NCBI GenBank assembly: GCA_030672485.1
Contig: DAOVGH010000040.1
Span: forward strand, 1-12,524
Reading direction: 5' to 3'
DNA from: Desulfobacterales bacterium
Lineage (GTDB): Bacteria; Desulfobacterota; DSM-4660; Desulfatiglandales; B25-G16
DNA: 12,524 nucleotides
Shown piece by piece: positions 12,457-12,524 of this stretch. Made by a program: the position numbers and the translations under genes. Below the pieces are notes generated by a model. That model worked only from the letters and a program-made list of their open reading frames with translations. It did no database searches and was not told the DNA's origin. Every line of letters begins with the position of its first letter. Within the stretch, counting starts at the first letter, position 1.

Positions 12457-12524
12457 GCACAAAGGAAAGGAGGGAGGTGGGGTAAAAAAAGATTGATAGG
12501 TCTTTATAGGGTTTTGATTTGAGG
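12457..12524. other. Right edge, purine-rich stretch
   Basis: The plus strand has a purine-rich run, AAAGGAAAGGAGGGAGG (12461-12477), that resembles a strong ribosome binding site, but no open frame of useful length starts after it within the window (GTG and TTG starts meet stops within ten codons). On the minus strand the same bases give a CCTCCTTT pyrimidine tract. I see no gene here. Confidence 0.3.

Noticed and set aside
12461..12524. A plus-strand gene beginning after the GGAGGGAGG run
   Set aside because: Every start codon in the remaining bases meets a stop within about ten codons; a gene could begin only beyond the window.

Overview
The window looks like chromosomal DNA of a Desulfobacterota (delta-proteobacterial) type bacterium, probably anaerobic. 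This is inferred from gene order: the series xseA, M23 peptidase gene, xseB, ispA, dxs, tlyA is one I associate with that group. No rRNA marker is present, so the assignment is moderate. Base composition is mid-range and no phage, transposase, CRISPR or defence gene is visible.

Left part, 1-2628. A minus-strand gene starts at 37 and leaves the window; its first 12 residues look like a short-chain dehydrogenase. Divergent from it, on the plus strand, are a TM1367-like cyclophilin-fold protein (433-801) and a divergent dihydroxy-acid dehydratase family enzyme (964-2628). The latter has its own promoter, with a tandem 16-bp repeat abutting the -35 box and a hairpin just before the ribosome binding site.

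Middle and right part, 2640-11857. Eight genes lie on the minus strand, read right to left: serC, asnS, xseA, M23 peptidase, xseB, ispA, dxs, tlyA. From asnS to ispA they touch or overlap (adjacent stop/start, GTGA overlap, TAATG overlap, 17-bp overlap), so they are probably co-transcribed and translationally coupled. The products cover serine synthesis (SerC), Asn-tRNA charging (AsnS), exonuclease VII (XseA and XseB), an exported cell-wall peptidase, isoprenoid precursor and prenyl chain synthesis (Dxs, IspA), and rRNA 2'-O-methylation (TlyA). tlyA converges on the dehydratase gene with only 11 bp between stop codons.

The most unusual feature is the intergenic DNA. Almost every gap over about 100 bp holds a different inverted or direct repeat element: GATACTGGAT type at 132-222, CGAAATCCGAAGCA type at 3452-3605, AAGTGCCTAAAGTGAGCT type at 5543-5696, a three-tier nested palindrome with CCGCAGAGACGCAGAG arms at 10593-10767, and a multi-stem element at 11956-12079. 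The right edge (12334-12456, minus strand) carries a promoter, two adjacent strong hairpins and a U-tract, which together look like an undescribed small RNA gene of roughly 88 nt. I see no complete new multi-gene system; the candidates for novelty are the small RNA, the nested repeat elements and the substrate of the dehydratase.
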